Numbered from the stretch's first letter, positions 17,179-26,691 are shown. The stretch: 64,000 bases of DNA from Dryocola sp032000125 (GCA_032000125.1 DAMALH010000019.1:1-64000); one strand, 5' to 3'. A program made the numbers and translations. Notes: a model not told the origin generated them from the sequence alone.

Positions 17179-17378
17179 ACTAAAACTCCTCTGAGGCACC
17201 GCGTTCGTAAAATATGATGCTAAAAAATGGCTGGTCACTAGTTTAAAAATTTATTGGTGAACTGAGTAAACTATTCACATGAATTAAACTAATGATTAAT
17301 GATAAAACACCTAATATCAGCCGCTTTCCAGCAAGACACGCTACTAAATATAGTCTCTCTGGCAGAATTAAAGGGTGA

Positions 17379-17957
17379 TCAAGCTTCCACGCCTATCTGT
17401 AAAGCCAGCTCGCGGATGATGCCTGCGGTCATTCCCCAGACGAAATAATGCTGATACCAGGAAAGCCAGACGCGGTGGGCATTGCCACGGCGATGGATAT
17501 CCAGCGGGTGATAGCGGCCAAGGCTTAGCGCCTCCATTAACGGCATCTCAAACACGGCGGAGACTTCGTCTTCGCAGGCATGATAAGCCAGGTCCGCGGG
17601 AATGACGCCGACTACGGGGGTAACCTGAAAACCCGTCACGCTGTCTACCGGGGGCAGAATGCCGATAATTTCTACTGAGTCGGGCGGAATAGCGACCTCT
17701 TCATGCGCCTCGCGCAGGGCCGCGGCGATAAGTGAGGCGTCAGAACTGTCCACGGCGCCGCCGGGGAAAGCAACCTGACCGGGATGCTTGCGAAGCAGCG
17801 GCGAACGCTGCGTCAGGAGCAGGCCCGGCTGCGGGCGGCGCACAATAGGCACCAGCACGGCGGCCTGGCGTTTATTACTGCTCATGCGCGTGCTGGATGG
17901 CTGTAACATCTGGAAGCGCGATAAAAAGTCGTTCAGCGTCAGGGACGGAGCGGACAT
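17379..17957 (-). CDS. nudL: NudL, predicted CoA-pyrophosphatase (Nudix)
   Basis: A 192-residue Nudix hydrolase, the same length as E. coli NudL (YeaB). The CoA-type signature precedes a Nudix box: QVAFPGGAVDSSDASLIAAA followed by LREAHEEVAI. The first acidic position of the box is Asp instead of Glu. The likely reaction splits coenzyme A or similar ADP-linked compounds. It starts 3 bp after the pabB stop on the same strand, so the two are probably co-transcribed, as in E. coli. Confidence 0.93.
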   Translation of the reverse strand: MSAPSLTLNDFLSRFQMLQPSSTRMSSNKRQAAVLVPIVRRPQPGLLLTQRSPLLRKHPGQVAFPGGAVDSSDASLIAAALREAHEEVAIPPDSVEIIGILPPVDSVTGFQVTPVVGVIPADLAYHACEDEVSAVFEMPLMEALSLGRYHPLDIHRRGNAHRVWLSWYQHYFVWGMTAGIIRELALQIGVEA

Positions 17958-17960
17958 GCA

Positions 17961-19322
17961 TCAGTTCTCCAGTAAGGGAAGGATACGATTAATTTTATCA
18001 AAGGTTTCCTGATATTCAGCCGCTTCGGTGCTGTCGGCAACGATACCGCCGCCTGCGGAGCAATAGAGTTTGCCGTCCTCGGCGATAAGGGTGCGAATGG
18101 TAATGCTGGTATCCATATTGCCGCAAAAGCTGATATAGCCGATGCTGCCGCACCATGCGTTACGCCGCTGTGGCTCCAGCTCTTCGATGATTTCCATCGC
18201 CCTGACTTTTGGCGCACCGGTAATAGATCCGCCGGGGAAGCAGGCGCGCAGCAAGTCCGTTGCCCGCAACGCTTCAGGCAGCTCGGCCGTGATAGTGCTG
18301 ACCAGGTGATGTACCGCCGGGAAAGGCTCAACCACAAACAGTTCAGGCACGCGCACGCTGCCGGGAACGGCGACCCGGCCGATATCATTGCGCAGCAGAT
18401 CGACGATCATCAGGTTTTCAGCGCGATCTTTAGGGGAAACGGCAAGCTTCCCGGCCTGTTTCGCATCTTCAACTGGATCGGCAAGTCGCGGCAGGGTTCC
18501 TTTTATCGGGCGAGTCTGAATCTTTTTGCCTTCCAGTAAAATGAAACGTTCCGGAGAAAAACTCAAAATCGCGCTGCCCGGCAGGCGGATAAACGCGCTA
18601 AAGGGGGCGCGGTTGGCTTCATTCAGCTTTTTAAACGCCTGCCACTCGTCCCCGACCCAGGAAGCGCTGAAGCGCTGGGCAAGGTTAACCTGATAACAAT
18701 CGCCGCTGAGAAGATATTCCTGTACCTGACGGAAATTACGTCCATACTGCTCACGCGTCATGTTGGACTGCCATGAGCTCGTCAGGCGGAAAGGTTCGCG
18801 AGCCGGGACTGACAGCGTTTCCAGCCAGTCCAGGCGTGCGGTAATATCGCCCCAGCTTAGCAGCGTTACCCGCTTTTGGTGATGATCGGCAATCAGCGCC
18901 CAGTCATAAATCCCAACGGCCATGTCCGGTGTTTGCACTGCGGCTTGCGCCAGATGCGGGATTTTTTCAAAATGACGACCCAGGTCGTAGCCAAACAGCC
19001 CCAGCGCGCCGCCTGCAAAGGGTAAATCTGGATGCGTTTGCGGCCTCAGCCCAAAACCATCCAGAGTCTGCTGCAGCAAAGCCAGCGGATCGCCGGGGTG
19101 CTCTGACGCTATGCCGTCGACCGTGCAGATGGTTTGCGGGCCACGGGTGACCAGCGTGGCGCGGGGCTGGGCGACCAGAATATCAAAACGGTTGTGCGGA
19201 TGTTCGGCAAAACCCGAATGCAGCAGCATCGCCCACGGCTCATCGGCAAGGGCGGCGAAATAGTGTTGAACAGCGTCCGGCTGCCAGGGAAGGATGCGAA
19301 AAGCGGGAGCGTGCGACGTCAT
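17961..19322 (-). CDS. pabB: PabB, aminodeoxychorismate synthase component I
   Basis: With glutamine amidotransferase PabA (not in this window) it converts chorismate to 4-amino-4-deoxychorismate for p-aminobenzoate and folate. 453 residues from ATG 19322, equal to E. coli PabB; an in-frame extension to 19358 was rejected on length. The chorismate-binding domain shows TRPIKGTLPR (including the lysine typical of ADC synthase), SPKDRAENLMIVDLLRNDIG, PGGSITGAPK and GSIGYISFCGNMDTSITIRT. Operon with nudL. Confidence 0.97.
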   Translation of the reverse strand: MTSHAPAFRILPWQPDAVQHYFAALADEPWAMLLHSGFAEHPHNRFDILVAQPRATLVTRGPQTICTVDGIASEHPGDPLALLQQTLDGFGLRPQTHPDLPFAGGALGLFGYDLGRHFEKIPHLAQAAVQTPDMAVGIYDWALIADHHQKRVTLLSWGDITARLDWLETLSVPAREPFRLTSSWQSNMTREQYGRNFRQVQEYLLSGDCYQVNLAQRFSASWVGDEWQAFKKLNEANRAPFSAFIRLPGSAILSFSPERFILLEGKKIQTRPIKGTLPRLADPVEDAKQAGKLAVSPKDRAENLMIVDLLRNDIGRVAVPGSVRVPELFVVEPFPAVHHLVSTITAELPEALRATDLLRACFPGGSITGAPKVRAMEIIEELEPQRRNAWCGSIGYISFCGNMDTSITIRTLIAEDGKLYCSAGGGIVADSTEAAEYQETFDKINRILPLLEN

Positions 19323-19430
19323 AACCACAACCTGAAACAAAAGCCGCAAGCCTGCCACAAAAACGGTCTTCAGGCATCAACTGATGCGGCATGAAATATA
19401 ATTAACCTAGCAATGTAACAGGAGTCTACG

Positions 19431-19676
19431 ATGATTTCAGGTTTACCAGCACTGACCCACGATCAGCAGCAGAAGGCCGTAGAGCGTATTCAGGAACTGA
19501 TGTCGCAGGGAATGAGCAGCGGAGAAGCCATTACTGTCGTGGCGGCGGAGATTCGCGCCTCGCATACCGGAGAGATGATTGTCGCCCGCTTTGAAGATGA
19601 AGACGAAGAAGAAAACGTTGAAGAGTATAAGCCGGATTACGGCCACGGGCCGGACGATGAACAGGAAGACGATTAA
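19431..19676 (+). CDS. yoaH: YoaH, small UPF0181 protein with extended acidic tail
   Basis: A cytoplasmic protein of unknown function. The first ~59 residues match E. coli YoaH (LPALTHDQQQKAVERIQELM, then ARFEDEDEEE). Here the frame continues to 81 residues with a strongly acidic tail ending GHGPDDEQEDD, not present in the E. coli protein as I recall it. ATG 19431 follows AGGAGTCTACG. Divergent from pabB and convergent with yoaB. Confidence 0.88.
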   Translation: MISGLPALTHDQQQKAVERIQELMSQGMSSGEAITVVAAEIRASHTGEMIVARFEDEDEEENVEEYKPDYGHGPDDEQEDD

Positions 19677-19699
19677 CGCGGGCCTGCGCCCGCTTAGGT

Positions 19700-20044
19700 T
19701 TACACCGCCGCGATAATTTTAATCTCAATTTTATAACGCGGATTCATCAGCTTTGCCTGTACGGTGCAGCGTACGGGCGCCTCGCCAGCCACAACCCACT
19801 CATCCCAGGCTTTGTTCATCGCCGCGAAGTCGGCCGCATCGGGTAAAAACAGGGTGGCGTCCAGAATGCGCGTTTTATCGCTGTCCAGCTCTTTTAATAA
19901 CGCATCGATTTGCGCCAGGGTGTTCGCGGTCTGTTCGTAGGCATCCGCATCCAGATTTTCCGGCACGCCGGTGTAGTACAGCACCTGGTTATGGATGACC
20001 GCATCGGACATACGCGCTTCAGGTTTGATACGCACAATACTCAT
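19700..20044 (-). CDS. yoaB: YoaB, RidA-family protein
   Basis: A 114-residue member of the RidA/YjgF/UK114 family, the same length as E. coli YoaB. It has the family end PVRCTVQAKLMNPRYKIEI, whose Arg is the one that RidA uses on imine substrates. RidA proteins hydrolyse reactive enamines/imines from PLP enzymes and form trimers; this paralogue has no proven role. Divergent from yoaA. Confidence 0.93.
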   Translation of the reverse strand: MSIVRIKPEARMSDAVIHNQVLYYTGVPENLDADAYEQTANTLAQIDALLKELDSDKTRILDATLFLPDAADFAAMNKAWDEWVVAGEAPVRCTVQAKLMNPRYKIEIKIIAAV

Positions 20045-20172
20045 GACTTATTCCTTATCAACTGGCTTAATTTTGCCAACAGACTGCCATAATCGCAGGC
20101 TCGCTTCCACCTGCTTGCTGGATTAACCACCTCAGGGCTGACATAATCGCGGGCACAAATCCAGGGGGTAAT

Positions 20173-22083
20173 GTGACGGACGATTTTGCAGCAGACGGTC
20201 AGCTCGCTCTGGCGATACCAGGTTTTAAACCGCGTGAGCCACAGCGCGAGATGGCGCAGGCCGTCAGCAAAGCTATTATCGATGGGCGTGAATTAGTGGT
20301 TGAAGCGGGAACCGGCACTGGGAAAACCTACGCCTATCTCGCGCCCGCCCTGCGCTCGGGTAAAAAAGTGATTATTTCCACCGGTTCCAAAGCGCTCCAG
20401 GATCAGCTTTTTTCCCGCGATTTACCTACCGTGGCGAAGGCCCTTGAGTATAAAGGCCGTCTTGCGCTACTGAAAGGGCGATCAAACTATCTGTGCCTGG
20501 AGCGCCTTGAGCAGCAGGCGCTGGCTGGCGGAGACCTGCCGGTGCAAACGTTAAGCGAAGTGATACAGCTTCGTAGCTGGGCCATCGAAACCGTCGATGG
20601 CGATATCAGCACCTGCGTTAACGTGGCAGAAGACTCTACCGTCTGGCCGCTGGTGACCAGCACCAACGATAACTGCCTGGGCCAGGACTGCCCGCTGTAT
20701 AAAGACTGCTTTGTCGTTAAAGCGCGTAAAAAGGCGATGGACGCGGACGTGGTGGTGGTCAACCATCACCTGTTTCTTGCCGATATGGTCGTCAAAGAGA
20801 GCGGTTTTGCGGAGCTTATCCCGGAAGCCGAAGTGATGATCTTCGATGAAGCGCATCAGATCCCGGATATCGCCAGTCAGTATTTCGGCCAGTCGGTTTC
20901 AAGCCGTCAACTGTTGGATCTGGCGAAAGATATTTCCATTGCCTACCGCACCGAAGTACGGGACGCCCAGCAGCTACAAAAAAGCGCTGACCGCCTCGCG
21001 CAAAGCACGCAGGATTTCCGCCTGCAGCTTGGCGATCCGGGCTATCGCGGCAACCTGCGCGAACTGCTTGCTCAGCCAGCTATCCAGCGCGCTTTGTTAT
21101 TGCTCGACGATGCGCTGGAGCTTTGTTATGACGTGGCTAAGCTCTCGCTTGGTCGTTCCGCGCTGCTGGATGCCGCATTTGAGCGAGCGGTGATTTACCG
21201 CAGCCGCATCAAACGCCTGAAAGATGTGGACCAGCCGGGCTACAGCTACTGGTATGAGTGCAACTCGCGCCATTTCACGCTCGCGCTAACGCCGCTTTCC
21301 GTGGCCGATAAATTCAAAGAGGTGATTGCCCAGAAGGCCGGCACGTGGATTTTCACTTCGGCTACGCTTTCGGTAAACGACAGGCTCAGCCACTTTACTG
21401 ACCGTTTAGGCATCGACAATGCGCAAACTCTGCTGCTGGCGAGCCCGTTTGATTACGCAAGCCAGGCGCTTTTATGCGTGCCGCGCGGTATGCCTGCGCC
21501 GAACCAGCCCCATGCCGCCCGCCATTTAGCAAAAATGCTCCAGCCGCTGATTGAAGCCAACAACGGCCGCTGCTTTATGCTCTGCACCTCGCACTCGATG
21601 ATGCGCGAACTGGCCGAGCAGTTCCGGGCCAGCATGACACTGCCGGTTTTACTGCAGGGGGAAACCAGCAAGGGTCAGTTGCTTGAACAGTTTGTCAGCG
21701 CCGGGAACGCGCTGCTGGTGGCAACCAGCAGCTTCTGGGAAGGGGTGGATGTACGCGGCGATGCGCTGTCGCTGGTGATTATCGACAAGCTGCCGTTTAC
21801 CTCCCCGGACGACCCGCTGCTTAAAGCACGTATGGAAGACTGCCGCATTCGTGGGGGAGATCCCTTTGATGACGTGCAGCTTCCCGACGCGGTCATCACG
21901 TTAAAGCAGGGCGTTGGCCGCCTGATTCGCGACGTGGACGATCGGGGCGTGCTGGTTATCTGCGACAATCGCCTGGTGATGCGGCCTTACGGCGCGGTAT
22001 TTTTGAACAGCCTGCCGCCAACGCCGCGCACGCGGGACATAAATCGGGCAGTCGAGTTCCTTAACTCCCCACCGACGCAGTAA
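20173..22083 (+). CDS. yoaA: YoaA, DinG/XPD-like iron-sulphur DNA helicase
   Basis: A 636-residue superfamily 2 helicase, equal in length to E. coli YoaA, which associates with HolC (chi) of DNA polymerase III and helps repair damaged forks. Walker A GTGTGKT (about residue 44), the Fe-S cluster cysteines in NYLCLE and NCLGQDCPLYKDC (about 104 and 164-174), the FDEAH box, SATLSVNDRLSHF, and motif VI QGVGRLIR are all present. The start is GTG 20173 after GGGGGTAAT; the overlapping ATG 20171 runs directly into a stop. 82 bp ahead of tsaB. Confidence 0.96.
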   Translation: MTDDFAADGQLALAIPGFKPREPQREMAQAVSKAIIDGRELVVEAGTGTGKTYAYLAPALRSGKKVIISTGSKALQDQLFSRDLPTVAKALEYKGRLALLKGRSNYLCLERLEQQALAGGDLPVQTLSEVIQLRSWAIETVDGDISTCVNVAEDSTVWPLVTSTNDNCLGQDCPLYKDCFVVKARKKAMDADVVVVNHHLFLADMVVKESGFAELIPEAEVMIFDEAHQIPDIASQYFGQSVSSRQLLDLAKDISIAYRTEVRDAQQLQKSADRLAQSTQDFRLQLGDPGYRGNLRELLAQPAIQRALLLLDDALELCYDVAKLSLGRSALLDAAFERAVIYRSRIKRLKDVDQPGYSYWYECNSRHFTLALTPLSVADKFKEVIAQKAGTWIFTSATLSVNDRLSHFTDRLGIDNAQTLLLASPFDYASQALLCVPRGMPAPNQPHAARHLAKMLQPLIEANNGRCFMLCTSHSMMRELAEQFRASMTLPVLLQGETSKGQLLEQFVSAGNALLVATSSFWEGVDVRGDALSLVIIDKLPFTSPDDPLLKARMEDCRIRGGDPFDDVQLPDAVITLKQGVGRLIRDVDDRGVLVICDNRLVMRPYGAVFLNSLPPTPRTRDINRAVEFLNSPPTQ

Positions 22084-22165
22084 TTTGTGCCATGCTATGG
22101 TATGATGCGCGCCGATTTTTGACCTTGTTTTTTACCTTAGATTCTCGCCAGAGGTTGGCCAGTCC

Positions 22166-22861
22166 ATGCGAATTTTAGCCATCGATACCGCGACAGAAGC
22201 CTGTTCGGTTGCCCTGTATAACGACGGCACGGCCCGTGCCCATTTCGAACTTTGCCCGCGCGAGCATACCCAACGTATTTTGCCTCTGGTGCGGGACATC
22301 CTGAACCAGGGCGGCCTTTCTTTGTCTGAGCTTAACGCGCTCGCTTACGGGCGGGGGCCGGGGAGTTTCACCGGCGTGCGTATTGGTATTGGTATTGCGC
22401 AAGGGCTGGCTTTGGGCGCTGAACTGCCGATGATTGGCGTTTCAACGCTTGCGACTATGGCGCAGGGCGCATGGCGATTGACTGGCGCAACGCGCGTGCT
22501 GGCCGCTATTGATGCACGTATGGGCGAAGTTTACTGGGCTGAATACCAGCGTGACGAGCAGGGCGTGTGGCACGGTGAAGAAACCGAAGCGGTATTAAAA
22601 CCTGAGGCGGTTGCCGAAAGGTTGAAGCAGCTCGACGGCGACTGGGCTACAGTCGGCACAGGCTGGCAGGCATGGCCTGAGATGGCGAGCAACAGCCGCG
22701 TGGTGGTGAGTGACGGGCAGATTACCCTCCCCGCAGCCGAAGACATGTTGCCGCTGGCGATTCAGGCGTTTAACGCAAAACGCACCCAGGCCGTTGAACA
22801 TGCGGAGCCGGTCTATCTGCGTAACGAAGTGACATGGAAGAAACTTCCCGGCAAAGAGTGA
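22166..22861 (+). CDS. tsaB: TsaB, subunit of the tRNA t6A37 threonylcarbamoyltransferase complex
   Basis: 231 residues, the E. coli length. Scaffold of the TsaB-TsaD-TsaE complex that makes N6-threonylcarbamoyladenosine at A37 of ANN-decoding tRNAs; essential in E. coli. The ASKHA fold start MRILAIDTATEACSVAL and the segment YGRGPGSFTGVRIGIGIAQG are clear. ATG 22166 lies after AGAGGTTGGCCAGTCC. Followed at 46 bp by yeaY; likely one transcript from yoaA or tsaB. Confidence 0.97.
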   Translation: MRILAIDTATEACSVALYNDGTARAHFELCPREHTQRILPLVRDILNQGGLSLSELNALAYGRGPGSFTGVRIGIGIAQGLALGAELPMIGVSTLATMAQGAWRLTGATRVLAAIDARMGEVYWAEYQRDEQGVWHGEETEAVLKPEAVAERLKQLDGDWATVGTGWQAWPEMASNSRVVVSDGQITLPAAEDMLPLAIQAFNAKRTQAVEHAEPVYLRNEVTWKKLPGKE

Positions 22862-22907
22862 TACTCAGCGTTACCAGGGCGCGTAACGCAGTATAAGGAG
22901 ATGGGGT

Positions 22908-23504
22908 ATGGCAGGTTGTAATGTCAGGAAGTACGGCGGTGCAATGGCTGTCGTCGCCACGCTGCTGCTGAGCGGCTGTGTGACGGTGCCGGATGCCATC
23001 AAAGGCACCAGCGCGACGCCGCAGCAGAATCTGGTTCAGGTGATGGGCGCGCCCGAGCTGTACGTTGGGCAGGAAGCGCGCTTTGGCGGACGGGTGGTCA
23101 ATATCGACAATCAGCAGGGTAAAACCCGTCTGGAAATCGCAACGTTGAGCCTTGATGAAGGCGCGCGTCCGCAACTGGGCGAGCCTTCGAAAGGACGCAT
23201 TTACGCTGACGTCAACGGCTTCCTCGATCCGGTCGATTTCCGTGGGCAACTGGTGACAGTCGTCGGGCCTATTACCGGCGCTGTGGAAGGCAAGGTTGGC
23301 GAAACGCCGTATAAATTTATGGTGATGCAGGTCAACGGCTATAAACGCTGGCGCGTTACGCAGCAGGTTGTGATGCCGCCGCAGCCCATCGATCCCTGGT
23401 TCTGGGGCGGGGCTTACCCGTACCGCGGCCGTTACGGCATGTGGGGAACCGCCGGCTGGTACAGCCCAGGACCCGCGCAGGTACAGACCATCGTAACCGA
23501 ATAA
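22908..23504 (+). CDS. yeaY: YeaY, Slp-family outer-membrane lipoprotein
   Basis: 198 residues with an N-terminal signal and lipobox LLSGC (Cys24), Val at +2, so outer-membrane sorting is expected. The Slp domain is clear (CVTVPDAIKG, LYVGQEARFGG, GRIYADVNGFLDPVDFRGQL), ending in a Trp/Tyr/Gly-rich tail (YPYRGRYGMWGTAGWYSP). In E. coli YeaY is a sigma-E regulon member. The ribosome site is AAGGAGATGGGGT. A palindromic terminator follows. Confidence 0.94.
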   Translation: MAGCNVRKYGGAMAVVATLLLSGCVTVPDAIKGTSATPQQNLVQVMGAPELYVGQEARFGGRVVNIDNQQGKTRLEIATLSLDEGARPQLGEPSKGRIYADVNGFLDPVDFRGQLVTVVGPITGAVEGKVGETPYKFMVMQVNGYKRWRVTQQVVMPPQPIDPWFWGGAYPYRGRYGMWGTAGWYSPGPAQVQTIVTE

Positions 23505-23527
23505 TTTGTTGTTTTATAACATATTTT

Positions 23528-23550
23528 AAACAGCGGCCGGTCCGCTGTTT
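23528..23550 (+). terminator. Terminator after yeaY
   Basis: Perfect stem AAACAGCGG / CCGCTGTTT around CCGGT, followed by ATTTATTT. Confidence 0.8.
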
Positions 23551-23619
23551 ATTTATTTCTGCCACGGTTTAAAAAAATTTAGTGATGCGCTTCGCAACCT
23601 TAAATGAGGCGAATTAATA

Positions 23620-23636
23620 AACTGGTACGCTGAGTT
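23620..23636. promoter_or_regulatory. FadR operator of fadD
   Basis: AACTGGTACGCTGAGTT differs from the E. coli fadD site AGCTGGTATGATGAGTT, as I recall it, at only three positions. It lies 73 bp before the proposed start. FadR bound without acyl-CoA would repress fadD. Confidence 0.8.
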
Positions 23637-23708
23637 AATATTATGTTAACGGCGTGTATGTTTATTGGGGTTGTGATGACGGAAAATAATAAATACAGAG
23701 GTGAATCC

Positions 23709-25388
23709 TTGAAGAAGGTTTGGCTTAACCGCTACCCGGCCGACGTTGCGGCTGAGATTAATCCCGATCGCTATCAATCCCTGGTTGATATGTTTGAGCA
23801 GGCGACAACGCGCTATGCGGACCAGCCCGCGTTCGTGAACATGGGCGAGGTCATGACTTTCCGCAAGCTGGAAGAGCGCAGCCGTGCTTTTGCCGCTTAT
23901 CTGCAACAGGGGCTTGGCCTGCAAAAAGGCGATCGCGTGGCGCTGATGATGCCAAACCTGCTGCAGTACCCGGTTGCGCTGTTCGGTATTTTACGCGCCG
24001 GGATGGTGGTGGTTAACGTCAATCCGCTCTATACCCCGCGCGAGCTTGAGCACCAGCTCAACGACAGCGGCGCAAGCGCTATCGTGATTGTCTCCAACTT
24101 TGCCCACACCCTTGAGAAAGTCGTTGATAAAACCCAGGTTAAGCACGTCATTCTGACCCGCATGGGCGATCAGCTCTCGGCGGCGAAAGGCACGGTGGTT
24201 AACTTTGTCGTGAAATACATCAAGCGTCTGGTGCCAAAATATCATCTGCCGGACGCTATCTCTTTCCGTAGCGCCTTGCAGCACGGCTACCGCATGCAGT
24301 ACATCAAACCGGAAGTCATCCATACCGATCTTGCCTTCCTGCAATATACCGGCGGCACGACCGGCGTGGCAAAAGGCGCGATGCTGACCCATCGCAATAT
24401 GCTGGCAAACCTGGAGCAGGTCAGGGCGGCATACAGCCCGCTGCTGTTCGAGCGTAAAGAGCTGGTGGTCACCGCGCTGCCGCTTTATCACATCTTTGCG
24501 CTGACCATGAACTGCCTGCTGTTTATTGACCTGGGCGGACAAAACCTGCTTATTACCAACCCGCGTGATATTCCGGGCCTGGTGAAAGAGCTGAGTAAAT
24601 ACAAATTCACGGCGATGACGGGCGTAAACACTTTGTTCAACGCCTTGCTTAATAACAAAGAGTTCCAGCAGCTCGATTTCTCAAGCCTGCACCTTTCCGC
24701 AGGCGGCGGCATGCCGGTGCAGCACGTGGTGGCCGAGCGTTGGGAAAAACTGACGGGCCGTTATCTGCTGGAAGGCTACGGCCTGACTGAATGCGCGCCA
24801 CTGGTGAGCGCTAACCCGCACGATATCGACTATCATAGCGGCAGCATCGGGCTGCCGGTGCCTTCAACGGAAGTGAAGCTTATCGATGATGAAGGTAACG
24901 AAGTGCCGGCGGGCGAACCGGGCGAGCTGTGCGTGAAAGGCCCGCAGGTCATGCTGGGGTACTGGCAGCGCCCCGAGGCTACCGACGAAATTCTGCAGGA
25001 TGGCTGGTTACGCACCGGCGATATCGCCACGATGGACGAAGAGGGCTTTATGCGCATCGTCGATCGCAAGAAAGATATGATCCTCGTGTCCGGTTTTAAC
25101 GTCTACCCGAACGAAATCGAAGACGTGGTGATGCAGCACCCTGGCGTGCTTGAAGTGGCCGCCGTCGGAGTGCCCGGCGGGGCGGCAGGCGAAAAGGTGA
25201 AAATCTTCGTGGTCAAAAAAGATCCGGCGCTTAGCGAAGCATCGCTCGAGACATTCTGCCGCCGCCATCTGACCGCTTATAAGGTTCCCAAGCTGATTGA
25301 GTTCCGCGAAGAGCTGCCAAAATCTAACGTCGGAAAAATTTTACGACGAGAACTACGTGACGAAGTAGCCAGGGCCGATCAACAATAA
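23709..25388 (+). CDS. fadD: FadD, long-chain fatty acyl-CoA synthetase
   Basis: Membrane-associated enzyme that activates imported long-chain fatty acids to acyl-CoA using ATP, the entry step to beta-oxidation. The AMP signature YTGGTTGVAKGA (about residue 213), GYGLTECAPL, and the FACS motif with GWLRTGDIA are present. I placed the start at TTG 23709 (KKVWLNRYPADV), giving 559 residues as in E. coli, where the start is also TTG, with AGAGGTG 6 bases upstream. ATG 23676 in the same frame would add 11 residues. A FadR box precedes it and fadR itself is at 34614. Confidence 0.97.
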   Translation: MKKVWLNRYPADVAAEINPDRYQSLVDMFEQATTRYADQPAFVNMGEVMTFRKLEERSRAFAAYLQQGLGLQKGDRVALMMPNLLQYPVALFGILRAGMVVVNVNPLYTPRELEHQLNDSGASAIVIVSNFAHTLEKVVDKTQVKHVILTRMGDQLSAAKGTVVNFVVKYIKRLVPKYHLPDAISFRSALQHGYRMQYIKPEVIHTDLAFLQYTGGTTGVAKGAMLTHRNMLANLEQVRAAYSPLLFERKELVVTALPLYHIFALTMNCLLFIDLGGQNLLITNPRDIPGLVKELSKYKFTAMTGVNTLFNALLNNKEFQQLDFSSLHLSAGGGMPVQHVVAERWEKLTGRYLLEGYGLTECAPLVSANPHDIDYHSGSIGLPVPSTEVKLIDDEGNEVPAGEPGELCVKGPQVMLGYWQRPEATDEILQDGWLRTGDIATMDEEGFMRIVDRKKDMILVSGFNVYPNEIEDVVMQHPGVLEVAAVGVPGGAAGEKVKIFVVKKDPALSEASLETFCRRHLTAYKVPKLIEFREELPKSNVGKILRRELRDEVARADQQ

Positions 25389-25416
25389 CGCCTTAGCTCC
25401 GAGTCAGTCGCTCCAA

Positions 25417-25438
25417 AGCCGGTTCTACCGGCTTTTTT
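25417..25438 (+). terminator. Hairpin with T-run between fadD and rnd
   Basis: Stem AGCCGG / CCGGCT around TTCTA, then six T. It can terminate fadD. In E. coli a stem-loop plus U-run in the rnd leader is also needed for rnd translation, and this element sits 28 bases before the rnd start, so it may do both. Confidence 0.75.
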
Positions 25439-25465
25439 ATGGGCGCAAACCTAAGAGAACCGAAT

Positions 25466-26587
25466 TTGACTTACCATATGATTACCACTGATGAAGCGCT
25501 TGCCGGCGTCTGCCAGGCTGCTCGTCAGGTTCCTGCCCTGGCGCTGGACACCGAATTTGTCCGCACGCGCACTTATTACCCGCAGCTTGGGCTGATCCAA
25601 CTGTATGATGGCGCTCAGGTTTCCCTTATCGATCCGTTAACCATCACGGACTGGTCGCCGTTTAAAGCGCTGTTGCAGGACAGCAAGGTGATTAAGTTCC
25701 TGCACGCCGGTAGCGAAGATCTGGAGGTGTTCCTGAATACTTTCGGCACGCTGCCGGAGCCGTTTATCGATACCCAAATCCTTGCCGCTTTTAGCGGACG
25801 CGCGCTTTCAAGCGGCTTTGCCACCATTGTCGAGGCGTACACGGGCATCGCGCTGGATAAAAGCGAATCACGCACCGACTGGCTGGCGCGTCCGCTGACC
25901 GAACGTCAGTGCGAATACGCGGCGGCGGATGTGTTCTATCTGCTGCCCATTGCGCACAAGCTGATGGAAGAGACGGAAGCGGCGGGCTGGATGAAAGCGG
26001 CGCTAGACGAATGCAACCTGATGGCGAAGCGTCGTCAGGAAATTCTCGATCCGGAAGAGGCGTGGCGTGAAATCGGCAATGCGTGGCAGTTACGGACCCG
26101 CCAGCTTGCCTGCCTGAAAAAATTGGCTTCGTGGCGCCTGCGCAAAGCGCGTGACCGTGATATGGCCGTTAACTTTGTAGTGCGTGAAGAACACCTCTGG
26201 CAGGTTGCGCGCTATATGCCAGGCTCGCTGGGCGAGCTGGAAAGCCTTGGCCTGAGCGGCAGTGAGATCCGTTTCCATGGTAAAACGCTGCTGGCGCTGG
26301 TAGCCGAGGCGCAGGCGTTACCAGAAGAGCAGTGGCCAGCTCCCCTGAGCAACCTGGTGGATATGCCTGGCTACCGTAAGGTATTTAAAGCTATTAAAGC
26401 ATTGGTGCAGGAAGTCAGCGAAACCAGCGGCTTAAGCGCAGAACTGCTTGCCTCGCGTCGCCAGATAAACCAGTTGCTCAACGCACACTGGCAATTAAAA
26501 ACCAGCGCTACGGCTGCGGAATTAATCAGCGGCTGGCGCGGCGAATTATTGGGTGACAGACTTAAAACGCTGCTGGCGGATTATTGA
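25466..26587 (+). CDS. rnd: RNase D, 3'-5' exoribonuclease for tRNA maturation
   Basis: 373 residues from TTG 25466 (MTYHMITTDEAL), in line with E. coli RNase D (375 aa, also UUG). An earlier ATG (25439) falls right on the terminator T-run and was rejected. The DEDD exonuclease domain shows LALDTEFVRTRTYYP (motif I), KFLHAGSEDLEVF (II) and CEYAAADVFYLLP (III). The HRDC domains follow, with RKARDRDMAVNFVVREEHLW. It trims the 3' ends of small RNAs and tRNA precursors. Convergent with minE across a shared terminator. Confidence 0.96.
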   Translation: MTYHMITTDEALAGVCQAARQVPALALDTEFVRTRTYYPQLGLIQLYDGAQVSLIDPLTITDWSPFKALLQDSKVIKFLHAGSEDLEVFLNTFGTLPEPFIDTQILAAFSGRALSSGFATIVEAYTGIALDKSESRTDWLARPLTERQCEYAAADVFYLLPIAHKLMEETEAAGWMKAALDECNLMAKRRQEILDPEEAWREIGNAWQLRTRQLACLKKLASWRLRKARDRDMAVNFVVREEHLWQVARYMPGSLGELESLGLSGSEIRFHGKTLLALVAEAQALPEEQWPAPLSNLVDMPGYRKVFKAIKALVQEVSETSGLSAELLASRRQINQLLNAHWQLKTSATAAELISGWRGELLGDRLKTLLADY

Positions 26588-26691
26588 CAGCCCAAAGCCC
26601 TGTAAATAAATACAGTACGTAAGTCGGTCTGGTGAATTTAAAAAGCTTTTGAAAGCGCATCTGATAAATAACGCTGGCGCTGGCCCGATAT

